The notes under the pieces are model-generated. The model was not told the DNA's origin, did not search any database, and worked only from the letters and a program-made list of their open reading frames with translations. A stretch of DNA of 64,000 nt from Fasciolopsis buskii (lineage: Eukaryota; Platyhelminthes; Trematoda; Plagiorchiida; Fasciolidae): NCBI GenBank assembly GCA_008360955.1, contig LUCM01009923.1, positions 20,064-84,063 on the forward strand, given 5' to 3'. Position numbers and translations under genes: made by a program. Positions 61,880 through 64,000 of the stretch are shown piece by piece (positions within the stretch are counted from its first letter, which is position 1; each line of letters opens with the position of its first letter).

Positions 61880-64000
61880 CAGCCACAACGATGGTAATCG
61901 CACGTTGGTGAAAATTGTTTAACGCTAAAATGATTTGGTTATCTTTAGCCCTCCTGTCGTTGCACGAACCCTCGGCGTTCCTGAGCACTGCTAGCTGTCA
62001 ACGCTTCTTATTCAATTTCTTTCTGAATCACTTCAGAAAAGCACTTTGGTTCGTCTTCTGTTGTTCTTTGAAAACTCAAGGATCCATTAGTGCGAATGGA
62101 TGATTTTTAATTTTTCCAAACGTTGCTGATTTTAGCTTAGGTGGAAAGCGCTTTAAAACTTATGATTCATCCAAAAAGGGACGGAGTACCGAAAGCATTT
62201 CCCTTGCTTATGCTACCGCAGGAAATTTTATTTCGTTTCCTTTTGTCGCTAGCTTCTTTTCTTGCCAATAAAACAAGGGTTGCTCATTTATTCGGTTATC
62301 AATTGCCCGTTGAGCAATGCAAAGTGTTTTTACACAATAATTTATGTTATTTTGCTGATCCGAAATTCATTTACCCCAGAATCCTGAACACCGAATGAAC
62401 TATCAATGGTTATATGGACTGTATGGATTTTGGTAGACATCCTTGAGTCAGATGTGAAATACAGCTGAGCGGTGATTGACACATGGACATAGTTTGGCTG
62501 GCAAATGCAAAAGCCATGTAATGAGAAATAGATTTTGTACTGAATAAATGAAAATAGAATCCGAAAATGCATCCCTTCAAGAATAGCTGCTTGCGCAAAT
62601 ATTGTCAATGAGTAATGTGTTGCGCGGTTATTAGAGTATATGATCGTCTATCTATCAAAATTACATAGAAAAGTATTCACAAGCTGACGCCTAAGCAAGT
62701 ATAAACCCAAGACCTATGTTAGTTATCTGAGGACTGATGCTCACACAGATCCCTTTCTGTTCATTGTGTGACTGTACGGACGCAATTAACAAAAGTATGT
62801 TTACATCGTATGTGCCCAGTCACTTGTACTATAAGGAGTACGTCCTCTCTGTTTTCGTCCTAGTCTTAGGTTTTTTCACTAACCATGGCTGGACCGGATG
62901 CGGTTCCATTAAAGATGGTTCTTAAGCAGACTGTTCCGTTGGTATAGCAAACGGTAAACAGAACCCTCAACTTTAAAAGAGTCGGACTAATGTAAGGCAA
63001 GGTGTTGATGGTCAGCTTAGAACGAAGCCATTACCGTGCAGCTTTGAGTATGAGGAATGTGGAAAGTTCTGACCGAACAGTGCAAAGCTGGATTCTTGAT
63101 ACTGCACGATGGTTCCTCTAATTAATATGGAAGATTTCCGGAAATTCCAACCTGAAGTGTAAGACAGTGTCTATCTGATTCATGCCACTTTTTAAAGGAT
63201 TGTTTTCAAGTACTGCCGTGACCACTGTTATTGTGCACAAAAATCAGTCGTGCATTCCGTTCCATTTTCTACAAAAATAAAAGGTAAGGTGGGAGTGTAT
63301 CAAATTGTCCTAAAAAGTGTTGATAATGTCAAGAAAATTATCTCACTCCCGTTTGGCAGTGTTGAATTATTTCTGGCAGTAACATGATTTACCGGTCCAA
63401 ACAGAATTCAAACAAAGAATGACTGTTTGATTAACAGTTTATTGAACTGCATTTTTATGCATTTTTGAGTGACCCACGAAGACAAGAAAGAATAATGCAA
63501 GAATCAGTACCACAAAGGTGGATAGAACTGTCACCATATTTTGCCAATATCAGCACAAGATCGATACGAGTGCACAGTGGGAACAAAATCGGCAAACCTG
63601 GACCTGGATGAAATATTTATTATTGCAGTTTTGTCTAGAAGTACCTTCTTTCGCCGAAAGTACAGATGGCTCCCGCTGGACAGCAAATCGATCAATAGAT
63701 ATGCACTTTGCGATTCAACTTTGTTCTAGAAGGATGCACCTGTTTGAGAAGGAAAGGAATCCGTTCGTATTTTTAACTAGCCATTATAGTGTGCTGGTGT
63801 AAACGTGCATGCCAAATGTCTAGGAAAATCAAATCGTTAACCAATATGATCATGAATAATGAACCCCATTATTAATATTGTTGCTTATGAGTAGCCGGCC
63901 GCCGGAGCTAACAATGTGATAGTTAAAGTCAATGGTTTGCATTACTGTCTCCATCAAAGCTTCAACCTTAATTCTTATCAAAATATCTTGTCGATTTTCT
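61880..64000. other. Unassigned stretch to the window end
   Basis: Short open frames only (for example 62141-62398 plus and 63518-63802 plus). No splice-supported exon, RNA gene or repeat was recognised. Confidence 0.35.

Noticed and set aside
1..64000. CRISPR arrays, bacterial operons, phage genes
   Set aside because: No regularly spaced direct repeats, no ribosome-binding-site-led gene chains and no long contiguous coding frames are present.

Overview
This window reads as gene-poor nuclear DNA of an animal. It is moderately AT-rich and has no operons, ribosome-binding sites or bacterial-type genes. The longest ATG-started frame is 184 codons. It does contain decayed eukaryotic transposable elements, tRNA-derived SINE-like units and AT microsatellites. 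The best-preserved retroelement protein is a CR1-like non-LTR retrotransposon of a type I associate with parasitic flatworms, so a cestode or trematode is the leading guess. That is an inference, not something proven here.

Layout. 1-17: truncated end of a dispersed repeat. 1.8 kb: one weak minus-strand exon candidate. 14.0-17.0 kb: the best cluster of plus-strand exon candidates, including two phase-compatible exons 70 bases apart. 19.27-19.53 kb: a 236-bp Penelope-like terminal element with a 68-bp inverted head, flanked by a 13-bp target-site duplication. 20.1-22.1 kb: a CR1-like fossil, endonuclease then reverse transcriptase, full of stops and frameshifts. 28.0-28.3 kb: a GC-elevated open block beside a perfect pol III A-box. 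36.5 kb: an exon candidate without an ATG. 36.8-37.0 and 41.2 kb: two tRNA-derived SINE-like units. 49.70-49.85 and 61.73-61.88 kb: further copies of the 19.3 kb repeat. 53.0-53.3 kb: a mariner-type transposase N-terminal fossil. 53.9-54.2 kb: another exon candidate. The rest shows nothing I can name.

The exon candidates are all uncertain. In DNA of this composition, short open frames beside an AG or GT arise often by chance, and none of the candidates matches a family I recognise. The window could be intergenic, or lie inside very long introns of a plus-strand gene. I found no CRISPR array, rRNA, complete tRNA or intact transposon. The most distinctive structure is the 19.3 kb element: an inverted head, a stem-loop followed by GAAAC resembling a decayed hammerhead core, and a clean target-site duplication.
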